A stretch of DNA of 64,000 nt from JAVBOW01 sp031550125 (GCA_031550125.1 JAVBOW010000013.1:1-64000), one strand, 5' to 3'; counted from the first letter of the stretch, positions 34,913 through 43,700 are shown. Notes: generated by a model not told the origin, from the letters alone. Numbers and translations: made by a program.

Positions 34913-36156
34913 CGTTCCATAAACTTATCGGTGAAGGTCCCTTCGGCCATTTCGCCCAGCGCTCCCGCGGCGGCCGACTCCTCGTCATAGGCCGTCACGC
35001 CGTCGGGCTTCCATGCGGGGTTGTAAACCGCTACCGGCACGGGATCGGCAGTGTGGGTACGCAGGTGGCAGGGAGTGGGATGGTCGGGCAAAAGGGCCAC
35101 GGCCACGCCCTCAGACCCCGGACGGGAATTGTACTCCAGCGCCCAATCGAAAATGGGACCCACTATCAGCGCGTCGAGGTTCTCTATGGTCTTTATCTTC
35201 AACTCAACGTCGCCCTCGTGACCGGCCTCGTCGCTGGCCTCTATATGGAGGAATACGAAATCTTCGCTCTCCAGAGCGGCTATGGCGGCGCGACATTTAC
35301 CTTCGTAGTTGGTATCCCACAGCCCCGTGGCCCCCTCTACGGCCACCGGCTCGAGGCCCGCGTAGACGCCTATGCCTTTTATCAGGTCTACGGCCGATAT
35401 GACGCTCCCCCGCCCTATCCCGTAGCGCTGACGGAGAGTCTCCATCTGCGGACGGTAGCCGGGCGACCAGGGCCATATGGAATTTGCAGGATCTTTGCCG
35501 CAGGCGCGGCGCTTCACATTCACGGGATGGTCGGCAAGGATAGCTTGCGACCACAGTATCAGATCGTTTACCAAGCGCGCGGTAGCATCGGCGGAAGGTG
35601 AGGCGGAGCGGACCATGCGGCCCTCGAAACTATCGCCAGGCACATCGTGCGGGGGCGTGCAGTCTATATTTTTGTCGCCCCCGCATATCATCAGCAGGTG
35701 GCGATAGGAGACTCCGGGAAAGAACTCCACCCGTCCGAAACCTCCGGCCAGCTCGGGAAAGGCGGCGAGAGACTCGTTTAGGCAGGCTATAAGCTCGCCC
35801 GCCTCGGCGGTGGATATATGGCCCGCCGAATGGTTCTTTATGCGTCCGCCCGCAATGGTTATAAGGTTGCAGCGCATGGCCATGCAGCCCGGGGCTATCT
35901 CCACGCCCATGCTGGCGGCCTCCAGCGAGCCGCGACCCTCGAAGACGCGGGTCACGTCGTAGCCCAGAACCGACAGGTTGGCTATCTCGCTCCCCGGCTT
36001 GAAACCCTCGGGGACGGTGTGCAGGATGCCGTTGCGGCCCAGGCGGGCCAGGCGATCCATATTCGGCGTGCGGGCCGCCTGCAACGGAGTGCGCCCGCCC
36101 AAACCCAACAGAGGCTCGTCGGCCATGCCGTCGCCCAGTATTATGATATGTTTCAT
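34909..36156 (-). CDS. homoserine kinase candidate of the phosphoglycerate-mutase (ApgM) fold
   Basis: This is a 415-residue alkaline-phosphatase-superfamily protein related to archaeal-type cofactor-independent phosphoglycerate mutase. It shows LGDGMADEPL (metal Asp about 9), GSEIANLSVLGYD (nucleophile-type Ser about 56) and a late metal set including DEAGHEGD (about 322-329) and LPDHPTPCHLRTHTADPVP (about 373-391). It sits between aspartokinase-homoserine dehydrogenase and threonine synthase, and no GHMP-type ThrB appears in the operon. This subfamily has been proposed as a non-orthologous homoserine kinase in Bacteroidota. That role, rather than glycolytic mutase, is the better inference here. 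Confidence 0.82.
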   Translation of the reverse strand: MKHIIILGDGMADEPLLGLGGRTPLQAARTPNMDRLARLGRNGILHTVPEGFKPGSEIANLSVLGYDVTRVFEGRGSLEAASMGVEIAPGCMAMRCNLITIAGGRIKNHSAGHISTAEAGELIACLNESLAAFPELAGGFGRVEFFPGVSYRHLLMICGGDKNIDCTPPHDVPGDSFEGRMVRSASPSADATARLVNDLILWSQAILADHPVNVKRRACGKDPANSIWPWSPGYRPQMETLRQRYGIGRGSVISAVDLIKGIGVYAGLEPVAVEGATGLWDTNYEGKCRAAIAALESEDFVFLHIEASDEAGHEGDVELKIKTIENLDALIVGPIFDWALEYNSRPGSEGVAVALLPDHPTPCHLRTHTADPVPVAVYNPAWKPDGVTAYDEESAAAGALGEMAEGTFTDKFMER

Positions 36157-36160
36157 CTAT

Positions 36161-38596
36161 TTAGCGAATATTGGCGATGCTGATAATGTCGGCAAAGACG
36201 CCGGCTGCCGTCACTTCGGCCCCTGCGCCGTAACCCTTGATCTGCATCGGGTATTTTTTGTAACGCTCCGTGGTGAGGAGTATCACGTTGTTGCTGCCCT
36301 CCAGGTGATAGAAGGGACTCTGGTTGTCCACCTCGCGCAAGGCCACCGAAGCTTTGCCCTCGTCGAGAGTGGCCACGAAACGCCAGCGCTTGCCCTCGGC
36401 TTCCAGCCTGAGGCGGCGCTGCTCGAAACCGGCGTCCACCTCCGGGATCCGTTTCCAGAACTCGTCGACGCCGCCCTCGAAATATTCCGACGGAATGAAG
36501 AGGTTCTTCTCCACGTCGGCCTGGTCGATGCGGTAGCCCGCCTCGCGGGAGAGGATGACCAGTTTGCGGACCACGTCCATACCGCTCAGGTCGATACGCG
36601 GATCGGGTTCGGCATATCCGGCCTCCTTGGCCAGCATTATGGCGCGCGACATGGGGATCTCGGGACTCATCTCGTTGAAGATGAAGTTGAGCGTACCCGA
36701 CACCACGGCCTCTATCTTCAGGATGCGGTCGCCGCTGTTGATAAGGTCGCTTATGGTGTTTATGATGGGCAGGCCGGCTCCGACGTTGGTCTCGAAGAGG
36801 AATTTCACGCCGCGCTTGCGGGCCGTCTGTTTCAGATCCTCGTAGTTCTCATAAGACGACGAGGCGGCTATCTTATTGGCGGTAACCACCGACACGTTGT
36901 GTTCAAGAAGGCGTTTGTATATGGATGCGACCTGCTCGCTGGCCGTACAATCGACGAAAACGGAGTTGAATACGTTCATATCCTCTATCGCATTGCAAAA
37001 TTTCTCCGGCGACGACAGGTTGCCCGACTCTTTCAGGGCCTCTTTATAGGCGGCTATGTCGATGCCTTCGCGGTCGACTATATAGCGCGTGGAGTTCGTT
37101 ATGCCCACTACGCGTATTTTAAGGGAGTTGTCATTCAACAGTTTCTGCTGCTGTAGACGTATCTGTTCCAGCAGGTTGCGTCCCACCAGCCCTACTCCTG
37201 CCAACCATATATTGAGTACCTGGTAGTCAGAAAGGAAGAACGAATCGTGGATCACGTTGAGCGCCTTGCGCAGGCTCTCCATGGAGATGACGAAGGAGAT
37301 GTTAGTCTCCGATGCGCCCTGCGCGCAGGCTATCACGTTAATGCCGTTGCGTCCTAACGTGCCGAAGAGTTTGCCCGCTATGCCGGGCGTATGTTTCATA
37401 TTTTCGCCCACTATGGCCACCGTGGCCAGGTTTTTCTCCGTTTTTATCCTGTTTATCTCACCCAGGGCCATCTCCTTTTCAAATTCGGCGGTGAGGACAT
37501 CCTCGGCCAGATCGGCGTCGTTGTTACGCACGCCTATCGAGGTGGTGTTCTCCGAGGCCGCCTGGGAAACGAAGAACACGCTTATCCCCGCCTTAGACAG
37601 CGCCTTGAATATGCGATAGTTGACCCCGATAACCCCTACCATGCCCAGCCCCTGTATGGTGATAAGGCACGTGTCGCTCACCGAAGATATACCTTTGATG
37701 GCCTTGCTGGCGTCGCGTACGCGCTCTTTGGATATGAATGTGCCGCCGGCGTCGGGGTTGAAGGTGTTCTTTATTATTATGGGGATATCCTTATGGTAGA
37801 CGGGGAAGATGGTGGGCGGGTAGATGACTTTGGCCCCGAAGTTACACAATTCCATAGCCTCCACGAAACTCAGGCGCTCTATCACGTAAGTGTTGCTTAT
37901 CACTTTGGGATCGGCGGTCATAAAGCCGTCCACGTCCGTCCATATCTCCAGCACCGACGCGTCGAGCGCCGCAGCCAGGATGGAGGCCGTATAATCCGAC
38001 CCTCCGCGCCCCAGGTTCGTAACGTCGCCCGTGGCGGCGTCGGAAGAGATGAAGCCGGGGACGACGCTCACTTTAGGCATACGGGCGAACATCTTGGCTA
38101 TAAGAGCATTGGTGGTTTTGAAATCCACGGTGTGTTTGCCGTAATAATCCGCCGTCTTGATGAAATTACGCGAATCGAAAAGTTCCGCTCCATCCAGCAC
38201 TCCGGCAACTATGGCCGACGAGAGGCGCTCGCCGTAGCTCACTATAGTGTCGTTGGTGCGCACCGACAGGTCTTTTATCAGGTAAACGCCCTTGTATATG
38301 TTGGACAATTCGTCGAGCATGGCCGAAACGGACGCCTCCACGGCCCCGCGCCTGGCCTCGGGTACCACAGAGGCGGCCAGTTCTTTATGCCGGGCCGTCA
38401 TCTGCTCCAATTCGGCTTTGTAGGAAGCGTCGCCCCTGGAGGCCGTCTGGGCCGTCCGGAGGAGTTGGTCGGTCATGCCGCCGAGGGCGGACACAACCAC
38501 TATGACGTTGCCGTTGCAACCCGTCACCACCTGCTTTAAGTTCTGCATCCCCTCCGCGCAGCCTACGCTCGACCCGCCGAATTTCATTACTTTCAT
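36161..38596 (-). CDS. thrA: bifunctional aspartokinase/homoserine dehydrogenase
   Basis: This 811-residue fusion catalyses the first and third steps from aspartate to threonine and methionine. The kinase domain (about 1-295) opens with MKVMKFGGSSVG and has LGRGGSDYTASILAAALDAS. Two ACT-type regulatory domains (about 310-460; TIQGLGMVGVIGVNYRIFKA) probably sense threonine. The dehydrogenase half starts at about 470 (LAGVGLVGRNLLEQI) and carries GLPIINTISDLINSGDRILK and the catalytic block DPRIDLSGMDVVRKLVILSR. It is the first gene of the operon, 4 nt before the homoserine kinase candidate. The -7 box only 27 nt upstream leaves no room for a threonine leader peptide. Confidence 0.96.
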   Translation of the reverse strand: MKVMKFGGSSVGCAEGMQNLKQVVTGCNGNVIVVVSALGGMTDQLLRTAQTASRGDASYKAELEQMTARHKELAASVVPEARRGAVEASVSAMLDELSNIYKGVYLIKDLSVRTNDTIVSYGERLSSAIVAGVLDGAELFDSRNFIKTADYYGKHTVDFKTTNALIAKMFARMPKVSVVPGFISSDAATGDVTNLGRGGSDYTASILAAALDASVLEIWTDVDGFMTADPKVISNTYVIERLSFVEAMELCNFGAKVIYPPTIFPVYHKDIPIIIKNTFNPDAGGTFISKERVRDASKAIKGISSVSDTCLITIQGLGMVGVIGVNYRIFKALSKAGISVFFVSQAASENTTSIGVRNNDADLAEDVLTAEFEKEMALGEINRIKTEKNLATVAIVGENMKHTPGIAGKLFGTLGRNGINVIACAQGASETNISFVISMESLRKALNVIHDSFFLSDYQVLNIWLAGVGLVGRNLLEQIRLQQQKLLNDNSLKIRVVGITNSTRYIVDREGIDIAAYKEALKESGNLSSPEKFCNAIEDMNVFNSVFVDCTASEQVASIYKRLLEHNVSVVTANKIAASSSYENYEDLKQTARKRGVKFLFETNVGAGLPIINTISDLINSGDRILKIEAVVSGTLNFIFNEMSPEIPMSRAIMLAKEAGYAEPDPRIDLSGMDVVRKLVILSREAGYRIDQADVEKNLFIPSEYFEGGVDEFWKRIPEVDAGFEQRRLRLEAEGKRWRFVATLDEGKASVALREVDNQSPFYHLEGSNNVILLTTERYKKYPMQIKGYGAGAEVTAAGVFADIISIANIR

Positions 38597-38622
38597 ATTT
38601 CTCTCTCAATAAAGTTAACCCG

Positions 38623-38630
38623 CAAATTTA
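38623..38630 (-). promoter_or_regulatory. -7 promoter box of the threonine operon
   Basis: TAAATTTG on the minus strand, 27 nt before the thrA ATG. The short 5' UTR rules out a leader-peptide attenuator like the one on trpB2. Confidence 0.6.
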
Positions 38631-38873
38631 CGTTTTTTTTGACGGAACTCCTAACCCGGTGCTCCGTCCGGGGAAATTTTATATCTTCGCAGATATATAA
38701 TCCCAATATCTGAAACGCAAAGGGTCAAGAGGCCGCAAGGCAAAAAGAAGGCCCCGACAATAATCCGACATAAACGCATGGCACGGCGGATCTTACGTGC
38801 GCAAAAACTATTGTAAAGGTACGATAAATAGGGGGTCACAACAACACATTGAGATATTTTGCAGACAAAAAAC

Positions 38874-38910
38874 ACAAACGGGAGGCTTATATCGCAAGCC
38901 TCCCGTTTGT
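38874..38910 (-). terminator. terminator after the LamG lipoprotein gene
   Basis: A 15-bp stem (38874-38888 with 38896-38910) with a 7-nt loop is followed on the minus strand by GTGTTTTTTG. The 38641-38873 stretch beyond it shows nothing else I can name. Confidence 0.8.
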
Positions 38911-38939
38911 CTTGAATAACAGACCTAACTCTATTCAGA

Positions 38940-39848
38940 TCAGTTGTCGCGCTTGTCGAATTCAGCGTCGTACAGTTGTTTCGCCTCAGCGTCCGTCAAA
39001 GGCTTGTTATAGATACGTAATTCATCCAATTTACCACGGAAGGTATTTTGCCATGCGTTGACATCATAGCCAAGAACTTTATTGGCAAAAGCGCCGATTA
39101 CACCTTTGTTTTCTTTACCTGCGGCTCTTAAATACAGATGGAGATCGCCCAATGGAATGGCTGGATCGGCCGTGGGATCTAAAACCAGGTTTGCGTCTTC
39201 CAGGCTTGCAACTTTTTCACCGTTTATGAAATAACTTTTGGTGGAAGTAGCGTTATCGTATCTGATTATCATGTGATACCAACCTCCGACAGAAATTGGC
39301 GTCACGGGAGACTGCGATGGCCACACAAAGCCATATTCGTTTCTGTTGAAGACAGAATGAAGAGAAATGGCTTCATTGGAGCCATCCTGGTAGATATTTA
39401 AACTTGCAGCCCAATGGTCGGCAGGTACAGAATGAACGCCATCGGTAGTATTAACTTCACCGCCGCTCAACGAGAATATAGCATCGGCGCCTGCCCTGTT
39501 AGCAAATTCTACCCAGTAAGCGATTGAAAAGGCGGGCATGGTAGCCAGTTTGTCTGCACCAGTCAAGGGAAAGGAGATATAGGCGTTCTCTGCACCTTGA
39601 TATGCTTTACCCCTTATACCGGCAACGTAAGACACAGCTTCGGTTGCGGTACAATCGCGGCCTTTCGCATCGGCGGGCGTATCGTTAAAATTCCAGTAGG
39701 CGATCAAGTTTGCCGGAGCGATTTTGTCCGGATCTGCGGTTTCCTCATTTTTTTCCGGGGTGTCGTCGTCGCTGCACGAAGTAAATCCTATGCTCGCCAA
39801 TCCCAATATCGCCAGCAAACAGAACAGAATGGATGTTTTCTTTTTCAT
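38940..39848 (-). CDS. LamG/concanavalin-like surface lipoprotein
   Basis: This is a 302-residue lipoprotein (FTSC, Cys25, then SDDDTPE, an acidic surface-export-like tail). The rest is one LamG-type jelly roll: LIAYWNFNDTPADAKG opens it, AFSIAYWVEF, GGWYHMIIRYDNATSTKSYF and FRGKLDELRIYNKPLTDAEA (about 272-291) are the typical strands. Such domains bind carbohydrate or protein ligands; no catalytic residues are evident. Base composition is visibly lower in GC than its neighbours, with AT-ending codons, which may indicate recent acquisition. It stands alone with a 5' UTR of about 190 nt, and its ligand is unknown. Confidence 0.82.
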   Translation of the reverse strand: MKKKTSILFCLLAILGLASIGFTSCSDDDTPEKNEETADPDKIAPANLIAYWNFNDTPADAKGRDCTATEAVSYVAGIRGKAYQGAENAYISFPLTGADKLATMPAFSIAYWVEFANRAGADAIFSLSGGEVNTTDGVHSVPADHWAASLNIYQDGSNEAISLHSVFNRNEYGFVWPSQSPVTPISVGGWYHMIIRYDNATSTKSYFINGEKVASLEDANLVLDPTADPAIPLGDLHLYLRAAGKENKGVIGAFANKVLGYDVNAWQNTFRGKLDELRIYNKPLTDAEAKQLYDAEFDKRDN

Positions 39849-40177
39849 AATTTTTTAAAATTAAATTAATTACCTCATACGGTTTTTGGATTTTCCTGTT
39901 TTATTTTATGATTGTCTTTAGCAGCGGTTCTCTGCCAAACTACGCTTTCCGCAAAACACTTATCGGAGTCGTAATACTGCTGCGCCGCGTCGTAACGCAT
40001 GGCCCATGTCCGTGTTCGCGGCAGGTGCGTTTTTATTTCTGAGCGCAAATTTATATCGCGAAAATCGCGACACAAATACGAGTGCCGCCCATGCGTAAAA
40101 ACAGGACACATTGCAATGGAAACAGTACACTTTTTGCGAGAAAGCGCTGCGACGGGGTTAAAAAAGAAGGGAGGTTT
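39849..40177 (-). other. 329-bp intergenic leader/promoter region
   Basis: This holds the long 5' UTR and promoter of the LamG gene and the tail of the AraC-type gene. A GTCGCGATTTTCGCGATAT palindrome lies at about 40054-40072, just upstream of the LamG -7 box, and could be an operator. No coding frame or RNA gene was recognised. Confidence 0.5.
40046..40053 (-). promoter_or_regulatory. -7 promoter box of the LamG lipoprotein gene
   Basis: TAAATTTG on the minus strand. It lies directly beside the CGCGA palindrome, so a bound regulator there would overlap the promoter. Confidence 0.5.
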
Positions 40178-41287
40178 TTAGCAGAATTGCTTCATATACT
40201 CCAGCGGAGTCATATGTTCGTAGCGCTGAAAGATCCGGTAAAAGTTAGAGCGGGTGGTAAAGCCCGAAAGATACATCAGCTCTTTGACGGACTTGCCGTT
40301 TTGTCGCTGTACCAGTTCTTTGAAATGTTCTATCCGGAGATATATCACATATTCTTTAAATCCGGTAAATCCGGCAGCCTTTATCGCTTCGACGGCAAGT
40401 CTGGGGGTGACATTGAGTTTGCCGGCCAGGTCGTTTACTGCATATTGCGCCTGCGTAAACGATTTATCCGCCTCAGCCAGCTTCTCCATGTCGCGGTAAA
40501 TCCTTTCGGTATGCGATTGCAGCCATACGGGAAGTTGCCCGGTCGTTTTTTCATCCTGTGCCTTTTCCTGCTTTGACTTGATACGGGAAAAAGGATTTTC
40601 GTACAATAGGAATCCGACGCAGAAGAAGATAAAGAAACTGCTCACGAACACATCGTAAGCATAAAATATGACGGGGTTGATAAAGAGAGAGAACAACACA
40701 AAATAAACCAGTATACATACCGATCCTCCTGTGTATATCCACATCAGGAGAGTACCCTTACGTTTACTTCGCGCATTATTGCCGACCAAAGAGAGGATAT
40801 AGTATCCCCAACAAATAAGATTGATGGCCACAAATATAAAGATACGCAGGCGCACATCCGTCCGATGGGCGTTTTCGGCTATCGAGTGAAGCGTGGTAAG
40901 TGGCGTTATCTGGCCGTTAAACAGGTAATAGCAGCCCGCTATGGTAATAATAAACAGCACGGGGATAGCAAACAACACCAACCGTAGCGTAGTGATGAAA
41001 CCCGGGCGCAGCGAAGCCAACGGTATCATAACCGTGACGCTTGTCAGCACCAGCCATTTCACCATACGGTCAATAACGAGCAATTCGTATATCTCCTTTG
41101 ACCGGACAGATGGATCCGTATTCAAATAATGTATATTGGCGAGAATAAAAACCACACCGACCATTGCGCTGCAGATGCCAAAAGTAAGTTTCAGCCGGTT
41201 GCCTTTAAAGGTGCATATGAGGAAGCTTCCAAAAACGAAAGCCACCAAATCCAATGCGGTATCGAGGTATATTATGTAATTATTCAT
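40178..41287 (-). CDS. membrane-anchored AraC-type transcriptional regulator
   Basis: This is a 369-residue protein with about seven hydrophobic helices in the first 240 residues (for example LVAFVFGSFLIC, VLTSVTVMIPLA, FITTLRLVLFAIPVLFIITI and VFVSSFFIFFCVGFLLY), then a linker and a C-terminal AraC/XylS DNA-binding domain (about 275-369). The second helix-turn-helix is intact: SVKELMYLSGFTTRSNFYRI, then MTPLEYMKQF. Such 7TM-AraC proteins are common in Bacteroidales, and their ligands are mostly unknown. The start is set after the promoter box: the in-frame ATG at 41335 would place a TATATTTG promoter inside the gene. Its target could be the neighbouring LamG gene. Confidence 0.9.
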   Translation of the reverse strand: MNNYIIYLDTALDLVAFVFGSFLICTFKGNRLKLTFGICSAMVGVVFILANIHYLNTDPSVRSKEIYELLVIDRMVKWLVLTSVTVMIPLASLRPGFITTLRLVLFAIPVLFIITIAGCYYLFNGQITPLTTLHSIAENAHRTDVRLRIFIFVAINLICWGYYILSLVGNNARSKRKGTLLMWIYTGGSVCILVYFVLFSLFINPVIFYAYDVFVSSFFIFFCVGFLLYENPFSRIKSKQEKAQDEKTTGQLPVWLQSHTERIYRDMEKLAEADKSFTQAQYAVNDLAGKLNVTPRLAVEAIKAAGFTGFKEYVIYLRIEHFKELVQRQNGKSVKELMYLSGFTTRSNFYRIFQRYEHMTPLEYMKQFC

Positions 41288-41309
41288 CCTCTCGACTTGA
41301 AAGAGAATG

Positions 41310-41317
41310 CAAATATA
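41310..41317 (-). promoter_or_regulatory. -7 promoter box of the AraC-type regulator
   Basis: TATATTTG on the minus strand, 23 nt before the ATG at 41287. It decides the start codon of that gene. Confidence 0.6.
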
Positions 41318-41395
41318 GTGAAATGTCGTGAGCATTGAATGGCAACCGCGGGATATTCACTGACTGCATCTTTGCGTTTTTCCTTTAAGATTTTA

Positions 41396-41403
41396 TATCT
41401 TTG
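41396..41403 (+). promoter_or_regulatory. -7 promoter box of the DUF5606 gene
   Basis: TATCTTTG, 28 nt before the ATG at 41431. Divergent from the AraC-type promoter within about 80 nt. Confidence 0.6.
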
Positions 41404-41430
41404 CGGTCGTCAAACAAAAAACAGTCAGCT

Positions 41431-41844
41431 ATGGAACTTAAAAAAATATTGGCCATATCGGGCCAGCCCGGACTTTTCCAGTATGTCGCCCAGAGCGCCA
41501 ACGGAGTTATAGTGGAGGCGCTCGCCGACGGCAGGCGCATGAATGCTCCCGCATCGTCCAAAGTAAGCGCAATGAGCGAGATAGCCATCTTCACCGAAAC
41601 GGAGGAGATACCCCTGGCCAAAGTATTCGAAACCCTCTACGCGCACACCGGCGGCAAACAGGCAATAAGCCACAAGGCCGACCAGGCGGAGCTTAAAAAA
41701 CTATTCGCCGCCATATTGCCGGACTACGACCGCGACCGCGTCCACATGTCGGACATAAAAAAGGTCGTATCGTGGTTCAACGCACTGGTGGAGGCCGGAA
41801 TGACGGATTTCTCGATAGAGGAGACGGAAGAGGAGGAAGAATAG
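41431..41844 (+). CDS. DUF5606 protein
   Basis: This is a 137-residue cytoplasmic protein of a Bacteroidota-specific family, recognised by its start MELKKILAISGQPGLFQYV and the SAMSEIAIFTETEEIPL block. It ends in a very acidic tail (SIEETEEEEE). The C-terminal half is helical (DQAELKKLFAAILPDYDRDR). The function is unknown; the family is highly conserved and single-copy in many relatives, which suggests a housekeeping role. A polar in-frame extension upstream (MRSSNKKQSA) overlaps the promoter and is rejected. Confidence 0.85.
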   Translation: MELKKILAISGQPGLFQYVAQSANGVIVEALADGRRMNAPASSKVSAMSEIAIFTETEEIPLAKVFETLYAHTGGKQAISHKADQAELKKLFAAILPDYDRDRVHMSDIKKVVSWFNALVEAGMTDFSIEETEEEEE

Positions 41845-41856
41845 GCGTAAACAACG

Positions 41857-41903
41857 TTAAAAAGGCGGGGGTTCGACCAATTGTCGAACCCCCGCCTTTT
41901 TAA
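41857..41903. terminator. 21-bp bidirectional terminator
   Basis: Perfect stem 41857-41877 with 41883-41903 and a 5-nt loop, with A-run and T-run on either side. It lies between the convergent DUF5606 and yajC genes. Confidence 0.88.
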
Positions 41904-41918
41904 TGTGGACGGCCGCCC

Positions 41919-42248
41919 TTACTTGGCAGGCTGCTGTATGTCGGAGGGATCCTTGGAAATGGCCGACTTGTCGAAACGAATGGTGGTGTTGGTGTCCACA
42001 TCCACAAGCACATAGTTCTCCTTAACCTCGCGGATGGTGCCGTAGATGCCGCCTATGGTGACTATCTTCTGGCCTTTTTCGAGCGAATTACGGAATTTGG
42101 CGAGTTCCTTCTGGCGCTTCTGCTGGGGGCGTATCATAAAAAAATACATCACCCCGAAGATAAGCACCATCATAAGTATGAAATTGAGGTTGCTGCCTCC
42201 GCCAGCCGCAGGCGCGGCCGCTTGTAGTGCGATTGAGAGTAAGTTCAT
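41919..42248 (-). CDS. yajC: YajC subunit of the Sec translocase
   Basis: This 109-residue small membrane protein is the accessory YajC component of SecDF-YajC. A single transmembrane helix (FILMMVLIFGVMYFFMIRPQ, about 24-43) is followed by the hallmark RPQQKRQKELAKFRNSLEKG, then a KH-like/SH3-like domain with IVTIGGIYGTIREVKENYVL. It ends in a short polar tail (KDPSDIQQPAK). It has its own promoter downstream of the DUF1573 gene. Confidence 0.94.
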   Translation of the reverse strand: MNLLSIALQAAAPAAGGGSNLNFILMMVLIFGVMYFFMIRPQQKRQKELAKFRNSLEKGQKIVTIGGIYGTIREVKENYVLVDVDTNTTIRFDKSAISKDPSDIQQPAK

Positions 42249-42276
42249 TTTCTTGTTTTTTGATTTTGATCGTCTG

Positions 42277-42284
42277 CAAAGGTA
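42277..42284 (-). promoter_or_regulatory. -7 promoter box of yajC
   Basis: TACCTTTG on the minus strand, 29 nt before the yajC ATG. Confidence 0.55.
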
Positions 42285-42317
42285 ACAATTAATCGCGAAA
42301 GGTCAACTGCCCTGCGC

Positions 42318-42737
42318 TCAATAAACGTCGGCCGTCACCACTATGCGGTAACGCGTGGGGCCGAGGGATGTGCGGAAAGACACCGGCCTTACCTGCCAGC
42401 CGTGCAGACCGCCGCTGTGGAAATATACGACGGCCTCGGCGCGTCCGCCCGGAGCCAGCGGAGTGCGAGGATAATCTACCTCGATGCAGCCGCAATTGGT
42501 CTCGGCGTCGAGAATTACGACTGGCTTTGCCGTGGGATTTGTGAAGGCTATGCGTTTGACGAGGTCCTCGCCGGAATCGACGCGTCCGAAATCGATGGTG
42601 TCGGCCACTCCGGCAATGAGCAGGGAATCGCTCAGGGCGACGGTGAAACCCCCGGGGTTGTGCGTCGCGGAACGCCGGCCGCCGCCGCAGGCCAGCAGCA
42701 GCGCGGCAAGCAAAGCTATGCCGCAGCAGCGAATCAT
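42318..42737 (-). CDS. DUF1573 lipoprotein
   Basis: This is a 139-residue lipoprotein (LLLAC, Cys17) with one DUF1573 Ig-like beta domain: IDFGRVDSGEDLVKRIAFTN (about 49-68), the CxC pair in AETNCGCIEVDYP and AVVYFHSGGLHGWQVRPVSF. The function is unknown; related proteins are small periplasmic or surface beta-sandwiches. The ATG overlaps the nusB stop by 4 nt (ATGA), so its expression is coupled to nusB. The larger open frame continuing upstream to 43211 is only an antisense-like reading of nusB. Confidence 0.85.
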   Translation of the reverse strand: MIRCCGIALLAALLLACGGGRRSATHNPGGFTVALSDSLLIAGVADTIDFGRVDSGEDLVKRIAFTNPTAKPVVILDAETNCGCIEVDYPRTPLAPGGRAEAVVYFHSGGLHGWQVRPVSFRTSLGPTRYRIVVTADVY

Positions 42738-43672
42738 AGCAGGCCGCGGCCGGCCTTGGCTATCCTGCCTTCCGACTCGAGCAGCTCCACTATCTTGTCC
42801 AGGATGCCGTTGATGAACAGGCCGCTGCCCGGAGTGCTGTAATATTTCGAAAGTTCTATGTATTCGTCCAGGGTGACCTTTACGGGAATGGAGTCGAAAG
42901 CCAGCAACTCGGCCATGGCGCACACCATTATAAGGTTGTCCATGAAGGCTATGCGCTCCACGTCCCAATTCTGGGCGAAACGTTCCACGTAAGGGAGGTA
43001 GTCGTTGTAATTTACCACCGCACGGCGGAAAAGCTCCTTGACGAAACGCTCGTCGTCGTCGCTTTTGTATTTGGGCAGCAGGGGGAGGTCGGCCTGGCGT
43101 TCGCGGCACGACGCAAGGGTACGCAGCACCATTATAAGGGCGAAATCCAGATCGTCGGCCCAGAAGATGGACTGCTCCTCGAGGACGTTCTCCACCGCTT
43201 CGTTGTCGCATACCTCACTGAGGAAGAAATTCTCCACCAGCTTCACGTCCTCCTTATAGGTACGCTGGGGATTGCCCATATAGGACTTATAGTAGTCGCT
43301 CGCGACAAGCGAGTTGTAGAGCGATTTGATCAGTTCGGGGTGCTGCGTCCAACCCAGGGAGTGCTTCTGCATGTATCCGCCCAGCGACTCGCTCAACTCG
43401 GTCTGTTCCAGCAACCTGTTCTCCACGAATTTGAGATTGGGGTTCAGATCCTCTTTCGTCGGGAGTTTCTTGTTGCGGGCGATCTCTATACGCTGCTCCG
43501 CATAACGGCGCACCTCGACGGGCAGGAAAAGGAGCTGGTGATAGAGTTGGTAGACGCGGTCGATACCCTGCATCATGTTGCTCTCGGAGGCAACAAGGGA
43601 GTCGGATTCGGACTTAAAATGAGCGTAAAGGGCTTTGAGAGCTTTGATTCGGAGCAATCGGCGGCTGAGCAT
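42734..43672 (-). CDS. nusB: transcription antitermination factor NusB, long form
   Basis: This is a 312-residue protein, long compared with the ~140-residue enterobacterial NusB but normal for Bacteroidota. The N-terminal segment (MLSRRLLRIKALKALYAHFK) and a helical middle precede the NusB domain at about 190-312. That domain includes FAQNWDVERIAFMDNLIMVC and LDEYIELSKYYSTPGSGLFI (family C-terminal hallmark), then NGILDKI. NusB binds boxA RNA with S10 (NusE) to promote rRNA transcription. A promoter box sits about 30 nt upstream, and the DUF1573 gene follows. Confidence 0.93.
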   Translation of the reverse strand: MLSRRLLRIKALKALYAHFKSESDSLVASESNMMQGIDRVYQLYHQLLFLPVEVRRYAEQRIEIARNKKLPTKEDLNPNLKFVENRLLEQTELSESLGGYMQKHSLGWTQHPELIKSLYNSLVASDYYKSYMGNPQRTYKEDVKLVENFFLSEVCDNEAVENVLEEQSIFWADDLDFALIMVLRTLASCRERQADLPLLPKYKSDDDERFVKELFRRAVVNYNDYLPYVERFAQNWDVERIAFMDNLIMVCAMAELLAFDSIPVKVTLDEYIELSKYYSTPGSGLFINGILDKIVELLESEGRIAKAGRGLL

Positions 43673-43700
43673 AACGTGCGGTAGTTCTGAAATACGGGTG

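Noticed and set aside
34909..36156. glycolytic 2,3-bisphosphoglycerate-independent phosphoglycerate mutase
   Set aside because: The fold fits, but the position inside the threonine operon with no other homoserine kinase makes a ThrB-substituting role the better reading.
38597..38640. threonine/isoleucine leader peptide attenuator before thrA
   Set aside because: The promoter box lies 27 nt from the ATG and no short frame with repeated Thr or Ile codons or terminator fits between.
38651..38875. 74-residue minus-strand frame between thrA and the LamG gene
   Set aside because: No family resemblance, no promoter or ribosome-binding context, and it runs into the LamG terminator.
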